A DNA stretch of 64,000 bases from Rhabditoides inermis (Eukaryota; Nematoda; Chromadorea; Rhabditida; Rhabditidae), in assembly GCA_963966185.1 (NCBI GenBank), contig CAWZYM010000423.1, positions 300,001-364,000 on the forward strand, written 5' to 3'. Positions 35,484 to 47,200 of the stretch are shown in pieces. Position 1 is the stretch's first letter; each line of letters opens with the position of its first letter. The position numbers were made by a program, and so were the translations under genes. The notes beneath the pieces are model-generated. The model was not told where the DNA came from, searched no databases, and saw only the letters and a list, made by a program, of their open reading frames with translations.

Positions 35484-38400
35484 GAAAGTCATGAAGAAAG
35501 GAGGCAGTGGAAAGCCTGGAGTGGACCGTGGAGAAGAAGACAGTGACGACGACTGCTGATTGGAGATTTCGAAGACGACTACACTTCATTCAAGCATCGA
35601 CGACATCGACGTTCTTCGTTTGTTTTGTTTCTATTTTGATTCACAGGCATTTCATTGTTGTAACTGTCCCCAATTTTTGTATTCGTGTAGGTTTGAGTAT
35701 AGTATCTTCCCATTTAGTTTACATTCAGCGAGGACGCTGAATCAAAAACGCCGATGATATCATACCCTACCATTTACACCCCATTAGAATAGAATACATT
35801 CCCCCTTATCACTGTAGTATATAGGCTCGCGTTGATGCAAGATAAAAGAGTCCCTCGCATGGTCTTATCTTGTGCATGGGGGCTCATCGGGTAGTGTGGC
35901 TATGAGAGTCGCAGGAGGACCAGAAATGGTGTTGTCCTGAGGCACCACGGATGTACCAAAGGGAATCATACGAGGCGCGTATGATACATCCGATAGAAAA
36001 TGGAAAATTCGATAATCAAAGAAAATACTTCTTTTTTCCGCGAACAGTTGGGTGTATATCTTATGAAGACGTTGCGTTATATTTTGTGAGTTGTCTACAG
36101 ACCAAGATTCTGATAAAATTCATCAAGATGACTAAAAATAATTGAAAAAAACATTATGTAAAATAATAGAAAGATGTCTCAGTGAACAAAAATCTCTCTC
36201 TTCCTTCCCCTATGTCTCTTTTTTTGTAGTTATTTGATCGTTTCGTTAAGCAAAAACTTTCGTGTGCAGGGGGATTGAACCCGAGCCTTCCATTTGACGA
36301 AACAGCAACACTACCACTGCGCCATTCGACACTTTTTTTCGGTACTCTTTTCACACGACTTGGCATTCAATCGAAAATGGAAAATTCGATAATCAAAGAA
36401 AATACTTCTTTTTTTCCGCGAACAGTTGGGTGTATATCTTATGAAGACGTTGCGTTATATTTTGTGAGTTGTCTACAGACCAGATTTCTGATAAAATTCA
36501 ATAAGATGACTAAAAATAATTGGAAAAAAACATTATGTAAAATAATTAAAAGATGTCTCAGTGAACAAAAATCTCTCTCTTATTTTCCCCATATCTCTCT
36601 TTTTGTAGTTATTCGATCGTTTCGTTTAGCAAAAACTTTCGTGTGCAGAGAGGTTTGAACTCGAGCCTTCCATTTGATGAAACAACAACACTTCCACTGC
36701 GCCATTCGACACTTATATTCGGTACTCATTTCACACGACTTGGCATCCGATAGAAAATGGAAAATTCGATAATCAAAGAAAATACTTCTTTTTTCCGCGA
36801 ACAGTTGGGTGTATATCTTATGAAGACGTTGCGTTATATTTTGTGAGTTGTCTACAGACCAAGATTCTGATAAAATTCATCAAGATGACTAAAAATAATT
36901 GAAAAAAACATTATGTAAAATAATAGAAAGATGTCTCAGTGAACAAAAATCTCTCTCTTCCTTCCCCTATGTCTCTTTTTTTGTAGTTATTTGATCGTTT
37001 CGTTAAGCCAAAACTTTCGTGTGCAGGGGGATTGAACCCGAGCCTTCCATTTGACGAAACAGCAACACTACCACTGCGCCATTCGACACTTCTTTTGGGT
37101 ACTCATTTCACACGACTTGGCATTCGATAGAAAATGGAAAATTCGATAATCAAAGAAAATACTTCTTTTTTCCGCGAACAGTTGGGTGTATATCTTATGA
37201 AGACGTTGCGTTATATTTTGTGAGTTGTCTACAGACCAGATTTCTGATAAAATTCAATAAGATGACTAAAAATAATTGGAAAAAAAACATTATGTAAAAT
37301 AATTAAAAGATGTCTCAGTGAACAAAAATCTCTCTCTTATTTTCCCCATATCTCTCTTTTTGTAGTTATTCGATCGTTTCGTTTAGCAAAAACTTTCGTG
37401 TGCAGGGGGATTGAACCCGAGCCTTCCATTTGATGAAACAGCAACACTACCACTGCGCCATTCGACACTTCTATTGGGTACTCATTTCACACGACTTGGC
37501 ATCCGATAGAAAATGGAAAATTCGATAATCAAAAAAATACTTCTTTTTTGCCGCGAACAGTTGGGTGTATATCATATGAAGACGTTGCGTTATATTTTGT
37601 GAGTTGTCTACAGACCAGATTTTTGATAAAATTCAATAAGATGACTAAAAATAAATGAAAAAACAGTATGTAAAAAATTAAAAGATGTTTCAGTGAACAA
37701 AAATCTTTCTCTTCCTTTCCCCATATCTCTCTTTTTGTAGTTATTTGATTGTTTCGTTAAGCAAAAACTTTCGTGTGCAGGGGGATTGAACCCGAGCCTT
37801 CCATTTGACGAAACAGCAACACTACCACTGCGCCATTCGACACTTATATTCGGTACTCATTTCACACGACTTGGCATCCGATAGAAAATGGAAAATTCGA
37901 TAATCAAAGAAAATACTTCTTTTTTCCGCGAACAGTTGGGTGTATATCATATGAAGACGTTGCGTTATATTTTGTGAGTTGTCTACAGACCAGATTTTTG
38001 ATAAAATTCAATAAGATGACTAAAAATAATTGAAAAAACAGTATGTAAAAAATTAAAAGATGTTTCAGTGAACAAAAATCTTTCTCTTCCTTTCCCCATA
38101 TCTCTCTTTTTGTAGTTATTTGATCGATTCGTTAAGCAAAAACTTTCGTGTGCAGGGGGATTGAACCCGAGCCTTCCATTTGATGAAACAGCAACACTAC
38201 CACTGCGCCATTCGACACTTCTATTGGGTACTCATTTCACACGACTTGGCATTCGATAGAAAATGCGAAGATCGATAATCAAAGAAATGACTTATTTTTT
38301 GCCGCGAACAGTTAGGTGTATATCATATGAAGACGTTGCGTTATATTTTGTGAGTTGTCTACAGACCAAGTTTCTGATAAAATGCAATAAGATGACTAAA

Positions 38401-38974
38401 AATAATTGAAAAAAAACATTATGTAAAATAATTAAAGATGTCTCAGTGAACAAAAATCTCTCTCTTCCTTCCCCCTTGTCTCTCTTTTTGTAGTTATTCG
38501 ATTGTTTCGTTAAGCAAAAACTTTCGTGTGCAGGGGGATTGAACCCGACCCTTCCATTTGATGAAACAGCAACACTACCACTGCGCCATTCGACACTTCT
38601 ATTGGGTACTCATTTCACACGACTTGGCATCCGATAGAAAATGGAAAATTCGATAATCAAAAAAATACTTCTTTTTTGCCGCGAACAGTTGGGTGTATAT
38701 CATATGAAGACGTTGCGTTATATTTTGTGAGTTGTCTACAGACCAGATTTTTGATAAAATTCAATAAGATGACTAACAATAATTGAAAAAACAGTATGTA
38801 AAAAATTAAAAGATGTTTCAGTGAACAAAAATCTTTCTCTTCCTTTCCCCATATCTCTCTTTTTGTAGTTATTTGATTGTTTCGTTAAGCAAAAACTTTC
38901 GTGTGCAGGGGGATTGAACCCGAGCCTTCCATTTGACGAAACAGCAACACTACCACTGCGCCATTCGACACTTA

Positions 38975-38979
38975 TATTC
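38975..38979. repeat. 5-bp target-site duplication, left
   Basis: TATTC at the left edge of the composite insertion is repeated at 51,342-51,346 on the right. In uninterrupted monomers the site reads CACTTATATTCGGTACTC with a single TATTC. Confidence 0.75.
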
Positions 38980-40018
38980 TGTTAAAGCAGCAGCGCGCGC
39001 ATTGCGTGTACAACCCATTCGCGAGCGACTGCATGATCCGAGGGGTATCCATACTATCGTAGAGAGAATGATTGAAGCACTGCGTAGCGACACAAGTCCT
39101 GACTCTTCCTGATTACGTCATTTCTCCCACATTCCCATTCATGCTCGAGAATATACTATATCACTGTACCATACCAATATTTAGTATCAAATTTTTTTTT
39201 TTTTTGATATCAGAGATATTTTTAATAGAGAGACTAGATAGTGGAAATTCCAGACGACCGCACATGCAGTGAAGCGTCGACGCGATCAGAGGGTAGAGCT
39301 GGCGGGCGCAGGACTGTTGGCCAACGAGATGTACCGTCAGATTCAAAATGAAGAAACGTTCATGAAGAGACAGGAGGACGACGCCATGAGGAGGTCACGG
39401 GTGACGTGCCGTTTCCGAGCGTGCGGAGCCAAGGGCCACGGAGTGTTCGAATGCCCACTGGTACTCGCTCTCTCCACCGCAGCCCGACTAGAGATCGTCC
39501 AGAGGTACAGTTTATGTGGGGTTTGTGGCGAGTACAACATCCACAACCACAACGTCTGGAGGTGCCAGTGGGTCGCGTTCAAACCGCGAGAGGTGTCGGA
39601 GAGAGTGGTGTGCCAACAGCCTCAATGTAAGATGGAATTCGTGGTGCACAACAAACTCATCTGCGTCCGTTACGAGAAGGCCATGATGGAGGAAGGGTTC
39701 GGAGCAGACGGTTCTCGCTTGCTGGAGCAGCAAGCCAGGGAGGAGAAGGAGCGCCAAGAGCGACAGCAGTACCAAGGCAACCGAGCCCTACATGGGTTCA
39801 TGGAGCCTCGTCAACCGACTCCTCAGCCCACCGCCGCTCACCAGCCCAGCGCACCTTCAGACTCGGATTCTAGAGCCGCCAGCAGAGCCAGCAACGCAAC
39901 GGGAACCGCTGAGGCAGCACTACTCAATGACCTGAACATGGCGGGGGAGTGTGCACCGGTTGAAACGATGGGAGACGAAGACTTGCTGCTCGGGGCCAAC
40001 GAGGAGTGGCAAGGGTGA
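38980..40018 (+). CDS. BEL-type Gag zinc-knuckle protein, 5' truncated, probably two exons
   Basis: The main frame 39,254-40,018 encodes three cysteine-histidine knuckles: CRACGAKGHGVFEC in the first, LCGVCGEYNIHNHNVWRC in the second, and C-x4-C-x6-HNKLIC in the third. This is the same three-part order as in the Gag of the large minus-strand ORF. A Q/P/S-rich acidic tail follows (ending ANEEWQG). Upstream, 38,982-39,097 is open and helical (HTIVERMIEALRSD) and could join by an intron ending at ATGCAG 39,269; the donor is weak. There is no pol. It is either a remnant of a second BEL element or a stand-alone gag-derived gene. The knuckles would bind nucleic acid. Confidence 0.55.
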
Positions 40019-41056
40019 AAAACATATTGAAATGTATATATTATGATGCTTTTTTTTGGAATTCGGTGATAGTATATAATATATTCTCGAGCATTTCTTT
40101 CTCTCTATTTTTTCTACCCTACCCTATGTGTGACATTGTTGAGATTACGGTTATGAGTGAAAATTGATGTCTCTATTTCTTCGTGTTCATTGTCATCTTC
40201 TTATGTTCCATGACAGCAGAAAAATCTCGAAATTCTATAAAAATGCGCAATATTTGAAAACCCAAAAAAAATAAACAATTACGGGTACATGTGTTGCGTT
40301 TGATTTGACGTCCTCCTTCCAGGAGAAGACGATCCAGGAGTACGGGAGAAGAGAGAGTATGTACGTAAGGGGTAGATTTTGGAGAAAAGGAGTTTCAAAT
40401 ATAGAACAGACTAGAAGAAATATTCATTCCGTTGGAATATGAAGCAGAGAATGGACTTGTCGCGAGCGAAACGTACACATAACCACAACTACTAGCCCCC
40501 ACCCCCCTCGCCCCAAATCGATAATGCCACGCACACTCACACGAGCGCAATTATAGGAATGCAGTGGTGTGAGTATGCAGCCTAGAAAGAAAGAAATTTT
40601 TTTCGTGAAAACTGATTTTGATGATTTGGTGTTTTGATTTAGTGAGATGGGATTCATGCACTGATTTAGCCACGATCTGCATTTTATGTGCCTATTCATG
40701 GTATTTGTCTGCCCTCGAGTAATTTTGGAATCCGCCGAATTTAAACGCGCGGGGGTGGTCTGACGCACGCGCTATAGCGAAACGTCATAAAAGATATCCA
40801 CCGCTAGAACGGTCGGTCGTTTTATTAGGCGCTTTTCGCAAGATGTGACCCTTGAATGGGAACTTCGCCTTTTCTTCGCCACACCACCACCTTCTCGCCG
40901 CGTCGTCGCCGCGTCCTCATCGTCGTCGCCGCGCCGTCATCGTCACCCCATCGCCGCGTCGTCACTCCAACACCGTCGACTACGATGCTCGTCCACTTAT
41001 CGCCACCGTCCGTCGTCCAAGGACACCGACAGGGACAGCACAGTCGCCCCCGGGAG
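40019..41056. other. noncoding stretch within the composite insertion
   Basis: A match to the upstream intron region is visible: GCTCGAGAATATA near 39,142 recurs inverted near 40,085. A CATAAAAG box lies near 40,790. From 40,870 the sequence is a CGTCGTC-rich low-complexity tract, open in all frames by composition only. No gene recognised. Confidence 0.45.
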
Positions 41057-41284
41057 TGTCGCGGCCAGAGGCCACGCAAGGAGGTTCGGCCCCGCCCATC
41101 CGACGCCCCGCCCCCTCGAGAGGAGAAGGCAGGCACTCTTCACAGGAGCGACACGGAGAACAGTCGCGCCCTCCCATTCTCACTATCGCTATATTCCTTA
41201 TGTCATAAAGGTCTATTGGTCTAATCGATGTGTGTGTTATGTGAGAGTCTATTAGGAGTGAGCTGGATTGGAATAGGTCGGTTT
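41057..41284 (-). repeat. 228-bp inverted repeat, left copy (3' end of the BEL element)
   Basis: Exact reverse complement by eye of 51,114-51,341. Read on the minus strand it holds the last ten codons and stop of the polyprotein, then about 195 bp with GC boxes, ending GGCCGCGACA. In orientation it is the 3' end of the minus-strand element. Confidence 0.92.
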
Positions 41285-44200
41285 TGTCACTAACTGATCG
41301 CCGTGCATTACATTAACACAGATATGTTTCGCGCGTGGTGTAAATGACAAATCAGCAATTGTTTTCGCAATGCATTTTCCGTTCTCACACACTGTTTCGT
41401 TGTGTGTGATTGGGATCGAATGGTCGCAAATGACAGCGTGAGTCGGAGAAATGAGAGCCATTATTGCCACAAACAAAGTCAGTGTCGAAGCGATCGATTG
41501 CGGGAAAAGCACTCTACGTGTGGGGGGACGGACTTGTTGTTGCGATGGGGGATAATGCGCTCGGTACCAACTTCGAAACAGTGCAATACCTTCCTCTTCA
41601 CCTGGCAGTAGAGGTTCAGATAGAGATATAGGTGAAATCGGCGAGGTCACGTAAGGGGCCGAGGGGGGTGTTGCACTGTTGTGAGTTGTCACCGGGGTAT
41701 TCGCATTGTTATAGAAGGACGGGCTCCAACGAATCGTGTCCCCCTCCAAGGAAATGTCACTATATGATGACTGATTACTTGTGACACCGGCTACGTGATC
41801 TCTACGTTTCGTCATCACGCTAGTTATGTGATTAGAGATCGAAGTAAGAATCCCAGAACGTCTAGACATTGTTGTATCTGCGACTCTCGGCTCATGTGCT
41901 AATGAAGCAAGAACGTTATCTGTAGGAGGGGGAGGAGCGTAGCGAGTGGGTACTAATGGCATATCTACGAGAGGGATATCTGGGGCAGAGATGTGTGGGC
42001 GGCGCCCTACTCGTTGTCTATACGCGTCAGCTCTACGTTGTGTACGTCTACTCGTATGGTTTCCCCAACGTCTAGCACACAGGCACTTACATTTATGCCA
42101 GCCGTTGACACAGTGATCCCACAACCATAGGGTTGACCGTTTCACGCCTACCCAGATATCGAGACCGAATCGTTTCACATTGCACTTATACTTACAACAA
42201 GTGTATGTCACTAGTATGAGAGATAGAATTGTCAGACTTGTGTATAGACCAAATAGGAATTCGCTACATCGTGGGTTGAGAAGAATCTCTAGGTAACAAA
42301 TCGTACAAGGTAAATTGGCGCAATAGTTCTGAGAGGGGCATGTGATTGCTAGAAGATGATACTTTCCCTTGTACGATTTGCGCCAGTTGGCTGTATATGG
42401 ATGAATCGTCACATCGCTAGGGAACACTATCGTTGAACTATCGGTTTTCTCAACCTCAATGCAGAAGTCACCTGCACATATCTTACTGCGTTGTTCAGCT
42501 ACTGGATCGTAAATGTTCACACCAGATTTTGCGCAAGTCATGTTAGCGGGGTCATCAGGGAAAGAAACGACAGAAATTCGAGTGCCATTACCCTCACGTT
42601 TGTTCAAATATGCAATTGGAAATAAAGGATGTACCTTGTCTTCGTCGATTGCGGGTTGGTTGGGCTGCTTCGCGTTGGGATGCCTCGCGTGGAGATTCAT
42701 GTTGGATCCAGAGGACGATGCCACTGCAAAACCATCGGTTCGTATATACCATTCTGTTTCCGAGTTCATATAGTTGTCATCGAGATCTACGATTTTTGAT
42801 GGTGAAGGTGATTTTACGGTCGACGTAGTCGTTGTACTAGGTGTTGTTGTGCTACCCCTCGTTGTCACCTTCACACTAGACCTAGATTGTGCAGTAGTTC
42901 TCACTAACGTAGTTGTAGTACTCGGAAGTTTGGTTGTCGTAGTAGTAGGAGCGTGTGTGGTCACTCGAGTGGTCACCGTCGGTGTGGTAGTAGTAGTGGG
43001 AGGCTTAGTGGTTGTGGGTGGTAGTTTCGTAGTGGAGGGTCTAGTTGATGTTACTGTGACGTTGGGAACGAAATCTTCAAAGGGGACCATCCCACCGAGA
43101 GCGGAAACGTTTCGCATCTCTACTACAGAAGCCGAGGTTACTGGGAAACAAGCAATGAGCAGCATGATGATGAACGTAGGCATGAACACGCACTTGTGTG
43201 CCATCCTCCACAGGTCCATTACCACACTTGAACTATTGACCCTAGCTTCCTCCTCTTCGGGAGGATCCTCCACCTGGCTCACGTTGTCCCCTTGTGTCGC
43301 GTCGGAAATAGAACGCGCTGCCTCTATGAGTGTGCTCCTATCAGGACGAAGTGAGAGGGGAACGAGCATTTGCACTGAACGAACTAGTTTGCCCTTGTGT
43401 GTTTGCAAAACCGCGGACTTGATTTCCCCATCCCTTCTGTGTTTCAGCTCTAGAACGCGTGCCATTCTCCATCTTAAACGAGGAAGGTTGTCATCCTTGA
43501 CCAAAACAACCTCGCCTACTGCGGGAGCGTTCTGTGCCGCATGCGCTTGATTTTTGCGTGGAATGCTTCCGAAATTCTTGTTGTCAAGTAAGTAGTCGCG
43601 TTTCCACACTGACCAGAAACGATTGACCTGTTTCTCTACATCAAGGAAAGATTCCAACATCTCCTCATACTCGTTAGAAAATTTCTCATAATAGGGGGAT
43701 CTGACCTTAGGTAACACTAGATCGATAGGACGTAGCACCTGATAGTCATTCGCACCTTGATCAACGTACGTTAGTGGTGTCGCATTGCAAAGGAAAGTGC
43801 ACTGTTTCAATAAAGTTTCGAAAGTCGTCCTATCAGGTATGCTCGTGCCAATCGCATGTCTCAGTGCCTTTTTGCTCGCACGTACTTTCCTTTCCACTAA
43901 ACCGTTCTCGTGTGGTGCGAGAGGAGTACTGAAAAACCATCTCGTCTTGGTGCGAATAGGGGTCTTGTCCACTTCCTGGACCAACTCAGCAAACAGTGTA
44001 TCTTTCATGATTTCAGCAGCTAAGTGAAACGTCGTAGCGTTATCGCTTGTGAATGTATCGCTCACACCCCAAGTAGCGAAAAAGCGTTTCAGGCACATTA
44101 GAAACTCCTTAGTATTCATACTGTATAGAGCTTCTGCATGTAGCAGACGACTTGCGAAACATGTGAATAAGCATACCCATGCTTTCTGTTTCTGACCGCT

Positions 44201-47200
44201 CGCGACCTCTACCGTAATGGGGCCGTAGCAGTCAAGTGCGCAGTGTTGGAATGGGCGGCATCTATTCACTCGTGCCTTTGGCAGGTTAGCGTAAGGGGGG
44301 ACTGCAAAGGAATGGTTCTCTCGCTTACGACAAGGTACGCACCGTTTGAGGAGTTGTTTGATCACTCCTCTAGCCCTAGGCGCATAGTAAGATTCATGAA
44401 TCATGCCTAAAACGGTGTTTGGACCACAATGAAAGTGTGACAAATGAATGTCGTTGACGAGTAATTCGCCCAGAGCAGACTTGATCTGTAATGCTGGTCG
44501 ATCGTGTACCTCAACCTCATCGCTTGCGCCAAACCTTCCATACTGCTTGAAAATACCGTCGAGATCTTCATGAACATTGTTCTTCATGCGGAGAATGCGT
44601 CTGCGATGGGTACGTTGATGCATGCGAATGAGTTGTTCTCGCGCGCTCTCAAGGCACTCAAAAGTCAAATATTCGCCCGCGTCAGTGCCCAAGGCAACGC
44701 GATTGAGAGTAGGGATCGAATCAAAAACACGGTTGATCAATTCAATGTTCTTAGTTTTCCAGAGCATAGTCTTTACTGCGCGGAGGACATAAGCAGTAAT
44801 TGCGAGAACTTTCTTGTAGCTGTTTGATCTATGGAATTCTCGTTCCAACCCGTCATGATAGTTTGTCAACTTCTCATCAATTTCATTGATGTGTTCCTCA
44901 GCGGAAACCATCATAGCAATCACCTCAGGCTGGTTGTAATGTCCCGCTGACTCCTTAGCTATCTCCTTTTCCACATGTGGGTCAACTACCTCAAAGACGT
45001 TCACACTCTCTGGCCATTCTGTCTCATCTCTACACAACCACTCTGGTCCGTGAAACCAATTGCTAGAAATCATCTCATCGAAAGTCAGATTTGTCCTAGT
45101 TGCGTGATCGCTACTGTTGTCACCTGATGAAACATGACGTAACTCTACAGGAATACCGGAATCCTCAATGCTCTGAATAATATCAATGATCGTGCGCACT
45201 CTATTCTCGACAAATTGTCGAAACCTAATCTTCTCCTTCTTCTTGATCCAAGAGAGAGATATCGTACTGTCAGACATGAGAAAAACCTTGGAAATCTTCA
45301 GATGCGATTCTCGCAAAATGGTCTGTGCCATTTTGCATGCCAAAAGGATACTCAACAGTTCCAAACGTGGTATAGTCATCCCTTTCTGAGAAGATAGGCG
45401 CTGCTTTGCTAGTATGATACTGTTCGCATAGTAACTCTCATTGGGTACCGGTGCGCGAATGTATGCGACTGCAGCATAAGCACGAATAGATGCGTCCGAA
45501 AATATGACTAACTGATTGCCTTCCGGAACCGATATGATAGCACGTGGAAACGTTAGAGTAGCGTTCATGAGAATGTTTTGGTACTCTGTGAATCGCAAAG
45601 TCACTTCACTATCAGTGATGTGATCGTCCCACCCAGTGTTCAACTTCCACACATCCTGCAAGAGAATCTTCCCTGCAGTGTAGAGTGGAGCGAACATTGA
45701 CACAGGGTCAAAGAACCCAGCAACAAACTTCAAAATGTTGCGTCGAGTAAACCTCTTATCAACAGAAATGGCCTTAGGTTTCTTCACACTCAGAGAGTCA
45801 TCTCTAGTATCCCACTCGTAACCCAGAATCTTCTGTTTGAGATCATCTGAACGATCAATATCTGGAACAATGCTAGATAGAGAAGACAGATTGCTCGCAT
45901 ACTCGCGAAGATTCATGTGCATGTCAGTGAAAACTTTCTTGGATTCCTTGTATATCTCGCTCATCTCCTCCTCATTGTCAAACGTAATCATGAGATTGTC
46001 AACATACATGTTTTCGCGAATAGATTGTTTGATATGCTCAGGGCAATCAGATTGATCGAGAAAATGCAAGATGCTCTTTCCGAGCAGGAAAGGAGACGAG
46101 ATCACTCCGAACGGAATTCTCGTGAACCGCATGACTCGAATATTCTCACTAGATGGTGGTTGATTGATATCTTTCAGCCACAGAAATCTCGTAACATCTC
46201 TATCTTGTTCTTGAAGGTGAATTTGCAAAAATGCCTTCTCAATGTCTGAGATACATATGTAACGACCAATTCTGCATCTAATTAACATTCCCGTAATGTC
46301 TGGTAAGATGGTGGGGCCGGCATGCAAGCACTCATTCAAAGATCGCACCCCTTTCATGTGGCTAGAGGCATCATACACTATACGGACCTTGGTTGTCTTA
46401 CTGTCAGCCTTCGTGACAGACTGATAAGGAATATAATATATGGGAACCCCTTCCGGTGGATCACCATCCGGAACATCCTCGATAAACCCGCGCGCTTCCT
46501 GCTCTTCAAAGTTCTTCACAAACGCAGCGAAGACCTTATCGTCCCGTTGTGCTTGTGTGACCTGTTGATAAAAGCGACGCAGGGCTACCGGATAGTTGTC
46601 GGCTAGCTGTTCTTTCATACCCTCTTTCCAGGGCCAGCAAACAGAAATCCCGACTTCCCAGTCAATCATGGTGGACTCTTCAAAAGATTGTACCACCTTA
46701 TCGTTTACATCCCCGTCAAACACCGTGTCCTTGATGCCAAGAGTGTCCAAATCATAGAGTACTTTCAATTCATCCCCTGTCTCGTTTCGGATCATGTTAA
46801 TATGAAACTCATTCCTATCTGCACTGCCATCTGTTGTCTTTCGACCACAGATGATGTGCCCTACTTGTGATGCACGTGCCATGAGCCCTGATGGTAGCTC
46901 AAAACTAGGGGAATCAGAATTCATGATGCGCCAGAAATGGGTGATGCCTATCAAAATGTCAGGTTCAATGCACTCACTCTGTCTCCATTCGACCACGCCA
47001 CCGTGTCTCTCTAAGTATTCAACATCGCGTTGTTCAATCGGGGCTACGTGAACTGGGCGGGTAAGAGCGTCTTTCGTATGCATATCGCAGGCAAGGATTT
47101 CTCCTGAATCAAGTACAATGTCTACGCGAACAACGTCAGTCTTGGCTTTCACGCGTTCATCCCCGAACAATAGAATGTTGATATCTTTGTTCGCTTGCAG

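Larger units (their letters stand above)
33704..35986 (+). mobile_element. non-autonomous gag-only LTR retrotransposon, copy 1
   Basis: A 2,283-bp element inserted in a satellite monomer. Direct LTRs of 229 bp (33,704-33,932 and 35,758-35,986), identical by eye, start TATCATAC and end GTATGATA. A 4-bp target duplication CATC lies at 33,700-33,703 and 35,987-35,990, and the empty site is seen in neighbouring monomers (GGCATCCGATAG). A primer-binding site follows the 5' LTR. The interior encodes one gag-like ORF and no protease, reverse transcriptase or integrase, so any movement depends on enzymes from another element. LTR identity points to recent insertion. The LTR holds a TATATAGG box and a GCAAGATAA/TTATCTTGTGC hairpin. 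Confidence 0.92.
14158..38979. repeat. ~379-bp tandem satellite array, first block (60 monomers)
   Basis: Head-to-tail monomers of 375-380 bp. I counted 52 before the LTR element at 33,704 and 8 after it, using the GTGTGCAG landmark (14,323, 14,703, 15,080 and so on). Read on the plus strand, each has: GACTTGGCATYCGATAGAAA; a CCGCGAACAGTTGGGTG block; TTTTGTGAGTTGTCTACAG; an A-rich stretch; a CT-rich tract ending TTTTTGTAG; TTTCGTTWAGCAAAAACTTT; and the reverse complement of a tRNA-like module. Monomers differ by small indels and scattered substitutions. Twenty of the 85 monomers in the window carry a different T-arm sequence. Short ORFs in the array recur only because the unit recurs. The left edge abuts the chemoreceptor remnant. 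Confidence 0.97.

Noticed and set aside
14158..38979. CRISPR-like regular repeats
   Set aside because: The units are 375-380-bp near-identical tandem monomers with no unique spacers, in a eukaryotic context.
40845..41255. Three overlapping His/Arg/Ser-rich plus-strand ORFs
   Set aside because: Open only because the CGTCGTC-rich low-complexity DNA and the GC-rich inverted repeat lack stop codons.
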